Assembly (NCBI GenBank): GCA_905210855.1
Contig: CAJLYL010000013.1
Coordinates: 1-29,086 of the forward strand
From: an uncultured Clostridia bacterium
GTDB lineage: Bacteria; Bacillota; Clostridia; UMGS1810
DNA length: 29,086 nucleotides
Direction: 5' to 3'
The position numbers were made by a program, and so were the translations under genes. Positions 7,148-15,758 of this stretch are shown here, piece by piece. The notes under the pieces are model-generated. The model saw nothing but the letters and a program-made list of their open reading frames with translations. It ran no database searches and was not told where the DNA came from. Numbering within the stretch: position 1 is the first letter of the stretch; each line of letters begins with the position of its first letter.

Positions 7148-9277
7148 ATGAATATTTTTTTAAGAAAAAGCATTTCCGTAATTCTCGGTGCCGCGTTGAC
7201 GGTAACCTCGTCTGTGTGCGCGTTTGCACAGGACATTGAAACTTCGGCTGTTGCGAGTGATAATTGGGATTCGTCACTTGTAGACGGCGACTACACAAAG
7301 CTGTATGAAGAATTTCCGATGATAATTAACAGAAGTATCGGGAAAGATGTGGTAATGACGCTTGAATTGCAATATCTCAAAGCTTTCAGCGAGAATGACA
7401 CGGTGACAGTGGACATAATGAATCTGAAAAGTGAGGAATCCGTATACGGTGAACAGCTTACGCCGGATTCTACTCAACGCTTGAGCCTAATTCATATTAT
7501 GAATTGCAGGCACAAGTAAAGAGCGAGGGCACAAATGAATTGGCACAGGGTTTTGTTTCCACTTATGCTGACGGAGATAAGCTCGGAATTTTTACAAGAG
7601 GATTTGATTTTACAGAGAATCTTGATGAAAATCAGCTGATTGCATCCGATGAAACAGATATGAATGATGAGGAAGTTTTTTCAATAAATGTAAGCAAAGG
7701 CAGTTTTGATTTTTCAAATATGGTAGATTACAATTACTATCAAAATGAAGAGGTCAGCAGCTTGTCATCTTCAACGGAGTATGTAATCAGGTGGTGTGCA
7801 CCGCAAACCGGAAGATATGTTTTTGAAACAGTAGGAAACACTACACCGGTTATATATGAGTTTAATGTTAATGACGGTGTTATAAGCGACACAGGAAAAA
7901 CAAGACTTGGCGGAAACGGTAACAACGTATCGTTTACATTAGGAGTTACGGAAGGCATTACGAAGGTTTTCGTATATACCTTGGCAGACGGAGCCACAGC
8001 CGGTCGCAGCGCTTTTAGAATAAGGTGGCGCGACGCGGCAAATGACGATGGGATTCCGGCATACAGAGATCAGGTGCAGGATGCATATGACAACGGCAAT
8101 TTCTCGGCAGTCAAGAACGATTGTATTATTGAATATGACGGTGATGTAAATATATTTGCGTATAACACCAAAAAGGGAAGAGGTTATCTCAGATTTGAAA
8201 ATACCGAAACACCTATGACGGTATATGTGAGTCAGGTTATTGGGCGAGAGGATGGCATTGACAAACGCTGGCAGGATTTCAGTGCAAATATACCGGGTCC
8301 GAAAGCTCTCCGCGATGTTGAATTTGAGTTTACAAAAGCGTGCGTAAGATATGTCGATGTCAGACAGAGGGAGGAAAGCTTGCCCAAAATAGGCAGTGCA
8401 TCATATACAGACCCTCATAGTTATACCTACAAATTTAGTTACTATGACCCGTATCAAAAGGATGACGGCGACTGGGCGGCAAACGGGACATATGGTGACA
8501 GCCATGAAAAACGCTGTAATGGCAAAACTTACTTGCAAAATCGGCGACATCGTTGTGGATTCGTCGGCTGCTGCGGCAGATGTTGAGCTGTATCTTAACA
8601 GGGGTGTGCTCACAGCTGCGACTGTAAACTCTCTTAGTGCAGGTCAGTACACAATTGTGCCGAAATACATCGGAAATGCGGCGACGGGAGGAACTGTCAC
8701 GCTTACGGTATCCGAGGCTGATACACCTTCGGATATCATAGAGATAGATTTGCCTGTGTCCACCGTTGATGAAATTGAACTTGATTGGCTGCATTGCGCA
8801 CGCGCAATGGCAAATTACAAGCTTGGAAAAGAGGGCAAGGCTCAGGCAGCATTAACTGATGAGGCTGTTATGACGGCGTTGGCGCTTGATCCGCTGGAGT
8901 CTGTCAGAGTAAAGTACACATATACCGCTGCTGCAACAAGCCTTTTCTATACTAACGGGGAAAATCAGTCAAGCACAGCAATAGGAAAGGGAACAAACAA
9001 AAATCTGTTTACGGAGACATCGTTGTACAACAAGCTTGCAAATAGCGGTATAGCGATAATAAATCTTGCCGATTCTACCGACAAGACAAATGTTGATTCT
9101 ATGCACTATATCATAATTTGCGGAATAAACAAAACAACTCATCAGATAAAGGTGTATGATTGTTGGCAGGGTGATGAGGCATTGCTCACATGGGTTGATT
9201 ATGATTCTGTATTTAACGGCGGATTTGACGCAGATAATGCGAATATTAAATTCTACGCCGGAATATACGAAAAATAA
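7148..9277 (+). pseudogene. Large secreted protein, possible papain/C39-like peptidase, broken by two frameshifts
   Basis: The gene starts at ATG 7148 with a signal peptide (MNIFLRKSISVILGAALTVT, cleavage near CAFAQ). The first frame runs to a stop at 7519. The natural continuation (EPNSYYELQAQVKSEG) is in the frame starting about 7483, which implies one lost base near 7478-7483. That frame runs until a run of five A at 8507-8511, where removing one A restores the reading into the third frame (NAVMAKLTCKIGD...), ending at 9277. Joined, this gives about 709 aa. The middle resembles two beta-rich PPC-like domains (YVIRWCAPQTGRYVFET). The C-terminal third has HCARAMANYKLG, HYIIICGI and VYDCW, compatible with the Cys-His-Asp/Asn layout of C39/papain-like peptidases; this assignment is tentative. 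The two shifts compensate each other, so sequencing error, true decay and slippage in the A-run are all possible. Confidence 0.65.
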
Positions 9278-9374
9278 AAAACGCCTCATTGATATTAATA
9301 TATCAATCAGCTTACAAGATAATCACATTTATGTTAAATTGATGAAATATTCCAAACAATCAGGTAAAATAGAT

Positions 9375-9406
9375 ACAGAGGGCGGCGCCTTGCCGCTGCC
9401 CTTTGT
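9375..9406 (+). other. Strong hairpin upstream of the SLH gene, possible terminator or leader stem
   Basis: ACAGAGGGCGGCG pairs with CGCTGCCCTTTGT (13 bp with wobbles, 6-nt loop). It is followed only by a loose T-rich stretch (TCTATCATAATTTTTTG). It lies between the broken secreted gene and the SLH gene at 9439, where it could end the upstream transcript or protect the downstream mRNA 5' end. Confidence 0.5.
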
Positions 9407-9438
9407 CTATCATAATTTTTTGAAGGGAGAAGTTTGCT

Positions 9439-11478
9439 ATGAAACATTATTTCAGAAAAACCGCTGCATTTGCTCTGACGGGTGCAATGCTGATAAGTTC
9501 GATCCCCCTTATGTCACTTGCCGAGGAAGACATTACCGAGGTGCAGGGCATTCCGGCAATCGCGGAGACGGGCGAAACTGCGCCGAGCACTGACTCCGAT
9601 TTGCCAAAAGATACAACGGATAATGAGATAAATGCGGATGTAAATACAGATACGGATAAAAATACCGATACAAAAACAGATACAAATACGGACACGGATT
9701 CCAAAGATGACAATTCATCGGCAGACGAAAGTGACAATCAGCCAAAAAGCGGCTTTACGGAAAGAAGCAAAAGGTATATTAACGAATATACAGAGCTTTT
9801 TACCAATGCAAGGACGGACTTTGATTTGCAAGAAATATATAGCTTGGCAAGAAGTTATTCGGGAGATACCGACCAAAAGTACAAGGTTGAATTTACAACG
9901 AGAACATCACGGTACGAAAAGCTTGTCAATGTAAACGGCGACAAGGAAACAATAAAAAATATGGTGAGATTTATTAACGATATTTACGGCATGATGCAGA
10001 CGGAAAAGGGCATTCGAGAGCTGGCAGATGACACCCGAGTTCCCAAGAAGTCAACATCATACTGCGGAAAGGATGCCAAGGTTAGCGGAAGCAATCTCTT
10101 GTGGGGCTACTTTAAGATATATGACAATTATGCGGTTGTAGTGGATTCTGTTTTTTATCTTACCAATCCGGAAAGCGTTATCAACAAAATCACAGCTTTG
10201 GCAGATAAGTATCTTCCGGGTACGGCGACCACAACACAGTCCGAGATGGAAGAAAGCAAAAACAGCGAAGAAAGAAACATGAGTGTGGATTTTGAAAACA
10301 GGAAAATTACTTACAGGAATGAAAAAAATAATACTTCAAGCGGATTTAAAATTTATCTTGCGGATGAGCTGAGTTTTGAGTTTGTAAATGATGACGGATT
10401 TGAGGGATCAATAACTGATTCGGCTGCAAAGCGCGGCGAGACCGTGAATTGCACCATGTCTGCGTACAAGGGCGGCGGTCTTACCTATATTTTCCTCAAA
10501 TTCGGCGGCAGCAAGGGCAGCAGAATAATTTATACTACCGTGTCGGGTCTTCCTGCCGGTTACGGAAATTCTCTGCTGTTTGACGAGACTTCATATCTCG
10601 ACGGTGATGTGGTTGTGCGCAATGCAACCTGCGGGCCAAACGGCGAGCAGGGCGAATTCACTTTTTCGGGAAAAGCCGACGAGGGCGACCTGATTATGAA
10701 ATATAAACCGAATTACAATCTCAAAACTGCAAAAACCGTGAATCCCGACAATATCACCTACACAATAACCGACAGAGAAAAGAAAAACGGAGGCCGCGTA
10801 AATCTTGGTGAGATATTCGCGGTTACAAACGCTGAGGCAGATGAGATAACGGGCAAAAACAACAAAACCGATGAAGAAGTAAAGGACGAAAATCCGAAAG
10901 TGGAAACAGAGCTTGAAAAGCAGAAAAAATCACTTGAGCGCGCCGATTCGCTCAACAGCTTGGGATTGCTGCGCGGCACGGAAAAGGGATATGAGCTTGA
11001 AAAGACGTTTACGCGCGAGGAGAGCGTGACGATTCTTGTGCGCCTGCTGGGCGATGAGGCAAAGCTCAGCGCGGCGGACTATCAGCCTGTGTTTAGAGAT
11101 GTGCCGTCGGATAGATGGTCGTACGCCTACACCATGTATTGCTATGACAACGGCATAACCAAGGGCACTGCGGAGGATGAATTTTCGCCCGAGGCGGATG
11201 TCAGTGCAGATCAGTTTGTTACGCTTGTGCTCCGTTTGCTCGGTTACACGGACGCAGCACCCGAGACGGCTTTTGATATGGCGCAGGGTATCGGACTTGT
11301 CGGTGCGGACGATGTGAAGGAATATAAGTCAAGCGGAAAATTTATTCGTGACGACATGGTTAAGGTTGTTTACGAGGCGCTCTCCGTTAAGACAAAGCAG
11401 GGCGGAAGGCTTGCGGAAAATCTCAATGCAAAGGGCGTTATTACGGACAGGGAACTTGAGAAAATTTTTGAAAGATAA
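9439..11478 (+). CDS. Secreted protein with C-terminal SLH domains (cell-surface anchored)
   Basis: The 679-aa protein has a Sec signal peptide (MKHYFRKTAAFALTGAMLIS, cleavage near SLAEE). An Asp/Thr/Asn-rich low-complexity linker follows at about residues 50-100 (repeats of the type DTDTNTDT). A middle region of about 400 aa, which I do not recognise, includes RSKRYINEYTELF and a beta-rich stretch with a single CG motif. The C terminus, about 505-679, holds three S-layer homology repeats: FTREESVTILVRLLG; FRDVPSDRWSYAYTMYC...GTAEDEFSPEADVSADQF; and a divergent third. SLH repeats bind pyruvylated secondary cell-wall polymer, so it should be displayed on the envelope. GAAGGGAGAAG lies 6 nt before the ATG. 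Its substrate or partner is unknown. Confidence 0.88.
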   Translation: MKHYFRKTAAFALTGAMLISSIPLMSLAEEDITEVQGIPAIAETGETAPSTDSDLPKDTTDNEINADVNTDTDKNTDTKTDTNTDTDSKDDNSSADESDNQPKSGFTERSKRYINEYTELFTNARTDFDLQEIYSLARSYSGDTDQKYKVEFTTRTSRYEKLVNVNGDKETIKNMVRFINDIYGMMQTEKGIRELADDTRVPKKSTSYCGKDAKVSGSNLLWGYFKIYDNYAVVVDSVFYLTNPESVINKITALADKYLPGTATTTQSEMEESKNSEERNMSVDFENRKITYRNEKNNTSSGFKIYLADELSFEFVNDDGFEGSITDSAAKRGETVNCTMSAYKGGGLTYIFLKFGGSKGSRIIYTTVSGLPAGYGNSLLFDETSYLDGDVVVRNATCGPNGEQGEFTFSGKADEGDLIMKYKPNYNLKTAKTVNPDNITYTITDREKKNGGRVNLGEIFAVTNAEADEITGKNNKTDEEVKDENPKVETELEKQKKSLERADSLNSLGLLRGTEKGYELEKTFTREESVTILVRLLGDEAKLSAADYQPVFRDVPSDRWSYAYTMYCYDNGITKGTAEDEFSPEADVSADQFVTLVLRLLGYTDAAPETAFDMAQGIGLVGADDVKEYKSSGKFIRDDMVKVVYEALSVKTKQGGRLAENLNAKGVITDRELEKIFER

Positions 11479-11510
11479 GTTGCCCTACTGCGAATAGCGA
11501 GCGGACTTAA

Positions 11511-11534
11511 CGGGGCGATGTCTACATCGCCCCG
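11511..11534. other. Perfect GC-rich hairpin after the SLH gene
   Basis: CGGGGCGATGT pairs perfectly with ACATCGCCCCG (11 bp, tiny loop) 33 nt beyond the SLH stop codon. No T tract follows on the plus strand, so it is at best a weak terminator or an mRNA 3'-end stabiliser. Its right arm shares CGCCCCGAATA with 11693-11703 on the far side of the palindromic element. Confidence 0.6.
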
Positions 11535-11558
11535 AATATCAGCTTTAATTTGCACATT

Positions 11559-11652
11559 GGCTCGGGGGTATATATTTTATTTTGGCTCGCTCGAACAGCT
11601 GTGCGGCGGCGCAGAACTCGCTCGCACAAAATAAAATACACACCACCTCGCC
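11559..11652. repeat. Nested palindromic element, short copy (outer arms only)
   Basis: The left arm (11559-11590, GGCTCGGGGGTATATATTTT then ATTTTGGCTCGC) and right arm (11621-11652, CTCGCACAAAATAAAATACA then CACCACCTCGCC) are imperfect inverse complements. They close on the central hairpin CTGTGC/GCGCAG with loop GGCG. The separate inner inverted repeat (GTGTATG...CATACAC) of the long copies is absent. The right flank keeps the family's GCGGAAT motif. The direct repeat CGCCCCGAATA occurs at 11528-11538 and 11693-11703. Confidence 0.85.
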
Positions 11653-11742
11653 ACGGCGCGGAATCCGCGCTTTGCGGCAGGGGTGTATTTAACGCCCCGA
11701 ATAAAGATACATTACACACAGACATGATTTTTGAGGTGTATT

Positions 11743-12236
11743 ATGCGTAAATACGGAATATTTTCAATTTTTATCATTGTAATTATCGGGTTAGTCGTTT
11801 TGTTTCATGTTCACACTGTAATGCTTGATGCGATTGTGACTGACAGTACATTATAAACCGAAAATGTTAAGGTGAGCATAGGTTACAACAATATAGGAAA
11901 AATTATGCATAAGTCAAACAACGTTTCAATATATACAAAAGACGACAGTGTGAAAATATCTTTGAAAAATGGCATTCTTTGAAGATGGATGATAATTTGT
12001 ATATGATAGCCGCGCTTTTTTATGATGCAGATAACTATTGGAATACTGCCACAGTGTTTTACAGAGGAGATTTCAAACGGTTGGTTATTTTGCAAAATAC
12101 CGGAATTTCAAATTCCGATGAAAACATCGGCTGTGCATACACGGCATTATATACGGATGATGATTTTTTGCGCAAGGTCAAGGAGCATTTGCCGGACGCA
12201 GAGCTTGAAAAGTATTTTAATACAGGCGATATTTGA
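11743..12236 (+). pseudogene. Decayed gene for a small membrane-anchored protein
   Basis: A good start (GAGGTG then ATG at 11743) encodes a signal anchor (MRKYGIFSIFIIVIIGLVVL). An in-frame TAA interrupts it at 11854-11856. Reading on in the same frame gives plausible protein (TENVKVSIGYNNIGK...) to a stop after KNGIL. A one-base shift near 11979 then continues as KMDDNLYMIAALFYDADNYW and runs to the stop at 12236. The reconstructed product would be about 164 aa with an N-terminal transmembrane anchor. No family is recognised. One nonsense codon plus one frameshift suggests real decay, though errors in the assembly are possible. Confidence 0.6.
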
Positions 12237-12239
12237 CCG

Positions 12240-12295
12240 CCGCCAATCAAATAATATTTCTTTGCAAAATATTATTTGATTGGCGGTTTCTTTCT
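12240..12295 (+). terminator. Long perfect hairpin with T-rich tail
   Basis: A perfect 20-bp stem (12240-12259 with 12267-12286; CCGCCAATCAAATAATATTT and its complement) has a 7-nt loop and is followed by TTTCTTTCTT. It begins 4 nt after the stop codon of the decayed gene and works as an intrinsic terminator on the plus strand. Confidence 0.8.
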
Positions 12296-12377
12296 TATCT
12301 GCCGATTCGCCGCACGGCAATTATCTCATTTTTTTGCGAAATAAAAATTACGCGGCATAATTTATGTATATTTACGC

Positions 12378-12406
12378 TTGAAAAAATGTATAAAATCTGA
12401 TATTAT
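12378..12406 (+). promoter_or_regulatory. Sigma-A type promoter of the kinase/SLH operon
   Basis: TTGAAA (12378-12383), a 17-nt spacer and TATTAT (12401-12406), about 42 nt before the start codon at 12448. This is the clear promoter in the 12296-12447 gap; nothing else was recognised there. Confidence 0.75.
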
Positions 12407-12447
12407 ATTCAGTAGAAAGAAAAAGAAAGCAGAAAATTGGTGATGCA

Positions 12448-13335
12448 ATGAGAATGTACAATATAGCAGGTCTGCGCATTTGCTTTGACGGCTACACCGA
12501 CGGGGTGCTCATCGAGAGAATGCGCCCGTATGAGGACGCGGAGGGCGGCAAAGGCGCCGATATACGCATAAATATAGAAATGACCGACTCGGGTATGCCC
12601 GTGCCTGACGACGGTGTCGTGTGCGCCGCAGCCGGCGAGGTGTGGCGGTCGCAGAACGGCGGAAAAAATCTGCTGCACTATCTGATTTTTCCCGAGCTTG
12701 ACGGGGCGGCGGTGCGCACGGAGTATAACGGGAGTTTTGACGACATAACCTTGACGATGTTTGACACAAAAAAACATTTCGGCTGTGACGACAAGGCGTA
12801 CCTTATCAACACGCTCAGCATGGTGATGCACTATGTCGCCATGATGCACGGCAGGCTGGTGCTCCATTCGTCCGCAATATGCTGCGGCGGAGTAGGAGTT
12901 GCTTTTTCGGCGGATTCGGGCGTGGGCAAATCCACCCACACTGCCCTGTGGCAAAAATACATACCCGACACGGAGTACATAAACGACGACACGCCCATGA
13001 TAAGCGTGAGCGGCGGCGAGGTGTATATATCGGGCACTCCGTTTGCCGGCTCAAGCGGTATAAACAAAAATGAAACTGTGCCGCTCGGTGCGATATTCTT
13101 TATAGAGCGCGCAAAGGAAAACTCGGCGGCGAGACTGCCGACGCCGATTGCATTCTCGCGCATGATGGGTCAGCTGCGCGCACCCGTGAACGGCGCAATG
13201 ACCGACCGCATGATGAAAACTATTGACGCGGTGATGAAAAAAGTTCCGGTGTACACGCTCCGCTGCAACATGGAGGCGGAGGCGGCGTATACCGCAAAAA
13301 AAATATTAGACGAACTTACGAAAGGAAATATGTAA
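12448..13335 (+). CDS. HPr-kinase-like P-loop ATPase/kinase (ScmC/lasso-kinase-like)
   Basis: The 295-aa protein has a C-terminal half that matches the HPr kinase/phosphorylase-type P-loop fold. It shows His140 in LVLHSSAI, a Walker A loop at about 154-163 (SADSGVGKST), then the acidic NDDTP motif (about 179-183), and IFFIERA. True HprK would be about 310 aa with the signature GxSGxGKSE and an HPr-binding loop that I do not see here. The protein instead resembles the stand-alone HPr-kinase-like proteins found beside RiPP and PqqD-type genes. Some of these phosphorylate lasso peptides. The ribosome binding site is weak (GGTG). An SLH protein gene starts 2 bp after its stop codon, so the two are coupled. 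The substrate is unknown. Confidence 0.75.
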   Translation: MRMYNIAGLRICFDGYTDGVLIERMRPYEDAEGGKGADIRINIEMTDSGMPVPDDGVVCAAAGEVWRSQNGGKNLLHYLIFPELDGAAVRTEYNGSFDDITLTMFDTKKHFGCDDKAYLINTLSMVMHYVAMMHGRLVLHSSAICCGGVGVAFSADSGVGKSTHTALWQKYIPDTEYINDDTPMISVSGGEVYISGTPFAGSSGINKNETVPLGAIFFIERAKENSAARLPTPIAFSRMMGQLRAPVNGAMTDRMMKTIDAVMKKVPVYTLRCNMEAEAAYTAKKILDELTKGNM

Positions 13336-13337
13336 TT

Positions 13338-14990
13338 ATGAAAAGAAAAGCTTTGGCATTAATCCTAAGCGCCGCTATGGCGCTGCCGTGCGCAGGCGGT
13401 ACAGTGTGCGCCGCTGCCGATTTTCCCGATCTGGCAAGCAATCACTGGGCGTATTCCGCGGTGCAGCGGCTGGTAGACGAGGGCACAATCGGCGGACTGC
13501 CGGACGGCACTTTTGCGCCCGACGCATCCGTATCGAGAGCGGAGTTTGTAAAGATGATCGGCAAGACGGACAAGGTGACAACCGACAGATACACCGATGT
13601 CAACCCCGGTGACTGGTACTATGATTATGTAATGGCATCCGGTCTTGCACCGGTGTCGCAGGGAGTTTTTAAGCCGGACGAGCCTATAAAGCGCGGCGAT
13701 GTGGCAACCCTGCTTTGGAGCAGAAACGGCAGCGCAAAGGTTGACAACGTGCCGTCCGTTATCACTGCCCAGGGCAGCAACGCGGACGCGGCGGCGTGGG
13801 TATATTCCAAGGGCATAATGGTCGGTGATGACTACATAGATATGCGCCTGGGCGACACTCTCAGCCGTGCCGAGGCAGCCGTGCTCATCATACGCGCGCG
13901 TGAGAATGTCGGCAATGCGGCTAAAAACCCGATAGACAACATCCCCGACAGCACACTCAAGACGGTGTACGACAGCTTTAATCTGCTCGACGGCCGCGAA
14001 TATGACCCCGAGGGTACGCTGACCCACGGCGAAATCGCAAACATCGCCATGCGCCTCGCCTGCCGTCAGCACACGCTCACATACAACAATTTTTCGGTCA
14101 AGGCGGACGCCTTTGAGCACAAATATGTGCGCCCCCTCGGCGTATATGCGGCATACTGCATAGGCGAGGACAAGGTTACGCCCGAGTATATCGACCAAAA
14201 GGCGACCGTGGCGGACGCTGTGTGCGCGGTTGCATTCGGATTGGTAAAGACCTCGTACAAATATCTCAACTACGGCGAGGCGGACGGATATTACTCCGAT
14301 GTGACAAAGACCGACAGTGAGACTGCAAACAAGCTGCTCACCATGGCGAAGAACAACGGAATATACCTCTATGCGGACGGCACCATAAAGGCGGATTCGC
14401 CGGTGACGATGCGCCAGCTGGCGTGTCTGCTGATTGAGGCGGACAGCATATCGGGGCTGAACAATGCATATGTATTTGAAACAAGCCGCAGCGGCAGGGG
14501 CACACCCGTGCGCACCGACGCGGCGACATATCCCGAAACGGCGGAAAAATACGCGCTGATACTCGCCGATGTGCCGAACAGTGTGTACGACGCGTCGTAT
14601 GTGACTTACAGGGACGGAGACGGCATAGGAGTGCCCAAGGCGGTGTACGACAGCGTGAGGGATTTCAACTCCGTGTACAGCGATATGCTGCTCGACATAA
14701 GCTCGGTATGGAATGAGAGAGACGACGTCAAAGCGAGCATCACGCACTATCCGAGCATGGTTATAAACAACGGCGACGGATACACATTCAGGGTGAAGAT
14801 AGACATCAAATCCGCGGCGGAGGGCACAAGTCTTTTGGACATCATTCCGCTGGACAAGGATGCGGAAAATGTGACCTTGAGCGACGGCATGACAATCTGG
14901 GCGGACATAGAAACCGGCGGTCAGGCAAGCGGAGTTTACCTCTCTGCGGAAAATGCCGGAATAAACAAGATTATAGCAGTTGAAAAATAG
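13338..14990 (+). CDS. SLH-repeat surface protein encoded next to the HPr-kinase-like protein
   Basis: The 550-aa protein has a signal peptide (cleavage near VCAAADF). Clear SLH repeats are at about 29-75 (DLASNHWAYSAVQRL...GLPDGTFAPDASVSRAEF) and 84-130 (YTDVNPGDWYYDYV...GVFKPDEPIKRGDV), with a third at about 150-195. Two degenerate SLH-like segments lie near 207-245 and 325-370 (GIYLYADGTIKADSPVTMRQ). The last 150 aa form an unrecognised beta-rich domain containing DGIGVPKAVYDSVRDF and YPSMVINNGDGYTFRV. SLH repeats are N-terminal here, unlike the protein at 9439. AAAGGA lies 11 nt before the ATG. I infer a wall-bound protein with a ligand-binding or structural C-terminal domain. Confidence 0.88.
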   Translation: MKRKALALILSAAMALPCAGGTVCAAADFPDLASNHWAYSAVQRLVDEGTIGGLPDGTFAPDASVSRAEFVKMIGKTDKVTTDRYTDVNPGDWYYDYVMASGLAPVSQGVFKPDEPIKRGDVATLLWSRNGSAKVDNVPSVITAQGSNADAAAWVYSKGIMVGDDYIDMRLGDTLSRAEAAVLIIRARENVGNAAKNPIDNIPDSTLKTVYDSFNLLDGREYDPEGTLTHGEIANIAMRLACRQHTLTYNNFSVKADAFEHKYVRPLGVYAAYCIGEDKVTPEYIDQKATVADAVCAVAFGLVKTSYKYLNYGEADGYYSDVTKTDSETANKLLTMAKNNGIYLYADGTIKADSPVTMRQLACLLIEADSISGLNNAYVFETSRSGRGTPVRTDAATYPETAEKYALILADVPNSVYDASYVTYRDGDGIGVPKAVYDSVRDFNSVYSDMLLDISSVWNERDDVKASITHYPSMVINNGDGYTFRVKIDIKSAAEGTSLLDIIPLDKDAENVTLSDGMTIWADIETGGQASGVYLSAENAGINKIIAVEK

Positions 14991-15002
14991 GATTTGCGTG
15001 TC

Positions 15003-15216
15003 GGCTCGGTGATGTGTATTATATTTTGCAAACACACGCATAGAATTTTGCACCGTCTGTGTATGTATTTTTTATTCTTGACTCCTCGGACAGCAGTGCG
15101 GTAGCGCTGAACTCGTCGTCTGAGAATAAAAAACACATACACATCCTTTGTCGGGGGTACTTTCGACGCGCTGCGCAGAACTCGCTCACTCAAAATAAAA
15201 TATACACCCCCTTGCC
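15003..15216. repeat. Nested palindromic element, complete copy 2
   Basis: The outer arms are 15003-15028 (GGCTCGGTGATGTGTATTAT then ATTTTG) and 15191-15216 (CAAAATAAAATATACACCCC then CTTGCC). Inside lies an 84-bp inner inverted repeat at 15059-15142, with arms GTGTATGTATTTTTTATTCT and AGAATAAAAAACACATACAC, around the central hairpin CAGTGC-GGTA-GCGCTG. Spacers conserved with the other copies include CCGTCTGTGTATG on the left and TTTCGACGCG on the right. It fills the gap between the SLH gene and the HU promoter; the rest of 15217-15323 shows nothing recognisable. Confidence 0.9.
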
Positions 15217-15323
15217 TTTGGGTAATTGTGGTTTGCATAAAAATAATGTGCGTATTTGACAAAAACGCCGAAAAAATCGCCGCTTTATAAAATTTATGCG
15301 CGTAAATTTGTGTATAATAACTA

Positions 15324-15352
15324 TTGCAAGCACTGGAATTATTTGATATAAT
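15324..15352 (+). promoter_or_regulatory. Sigma-A promoter of the HU gene
   Basis: TTGCAA (15324-15329), a 17-nt spacer and a perfect TATAAT (15347-15352), about 36 nt before the start codon. A second possible -10 (TATAAT, 15313-15318) has no good -35. Confidence 0.8.
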
Positions 15353-15388
15353 ATCCACATACCAATATTATTAGGAGGTAGTAAGGTA

Positions 15389-15661
15389 ATGAACAAAACA
15401 GAACTCATTGCTAAAATGGCTGACAAAGCCGAGCTTAGCAAAAAAGATGCGGAAAAGGCATTGAATGCATTTGTTGAAAGCGTTACCGAGGGTCTTAAGA
15501 ACGGCGAAAAAGTTGTTCTCGTAGGCTTCGGTTCATTCGAGACAAAGAAGAGAGCAGCAAGAAAGGGCAAGAACCCCCAGACAGGTGCGGTTATCGATAT
15601 CCCTGCTGCAACAGTTCCTTCTTTCAAGGTAGGCAAAGGCCTCAAAGAAGCTGTAAAATAA
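15389..15661 (+). CDS. hup: HU-family DNA-binding protein
   Basis: This histone-like protein bends and compacts DNA as a dimer and prefers distorted structures such as cruciforms, nicks and bulges. At 90 aa it is the standard length. It has the helical N terminus MNKTELIAKMADKAELSKKD, the beta-arm region FGSFETKKRAARKGKNPQTG and the conserved proline-bearing tip, ending in FKVGKGLKEAVK. A strong AGGAGG precedes the ATG. The gene is monocistronic, with its own promoter and terminator. Large palindromic elements flank it on both sides. Confidence 0.97.
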   Translation: MNKTELIAKMADKAELSKKDAEKALNAFVESVTEGLKNGEKVVLVGFGSFETKKRAARKGKNPQTGAVIDIPAATVPSFKVGKGLKEAVK

Positions 15662-15676
15662 TTTTGAATCAAAAAC

Positions 15677-15721
15677 AAAAACACCGCGGAGCGGACAAGC
15701 GTCCCTGCGGTGTTTTTTTTT
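15677..15721 (+). terminator. Intrinsic terminator of the HU gene
   Basis: ACACCGC pairs with GCGGTGT, with an inner GGAC/GTCC helix, and is followed by eight or more T. It begins about 16 nt after the HU stop codon. Confidence 0.9.
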
Positions 15722-15758
15722 ATACATTTTTTGAAACTGATTTATCATGCAGACAAGT

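Noticed and set aside
12448..13335. Genuine HPr kinase/phosphorylase (hprK)
   Set aside because: It has the P-loop fold, but the Walker region ends GKST rather than the HprK form and the HPr-interaction signature is not visible. A stand-alone HprK-like family fits better.
13365..15053. Long minus-strand open frame opposite the SLH gene
   Set aside because: It is a shadow of the GC-rich third-position pattern of the plus-strand gene and resembles no protein family.
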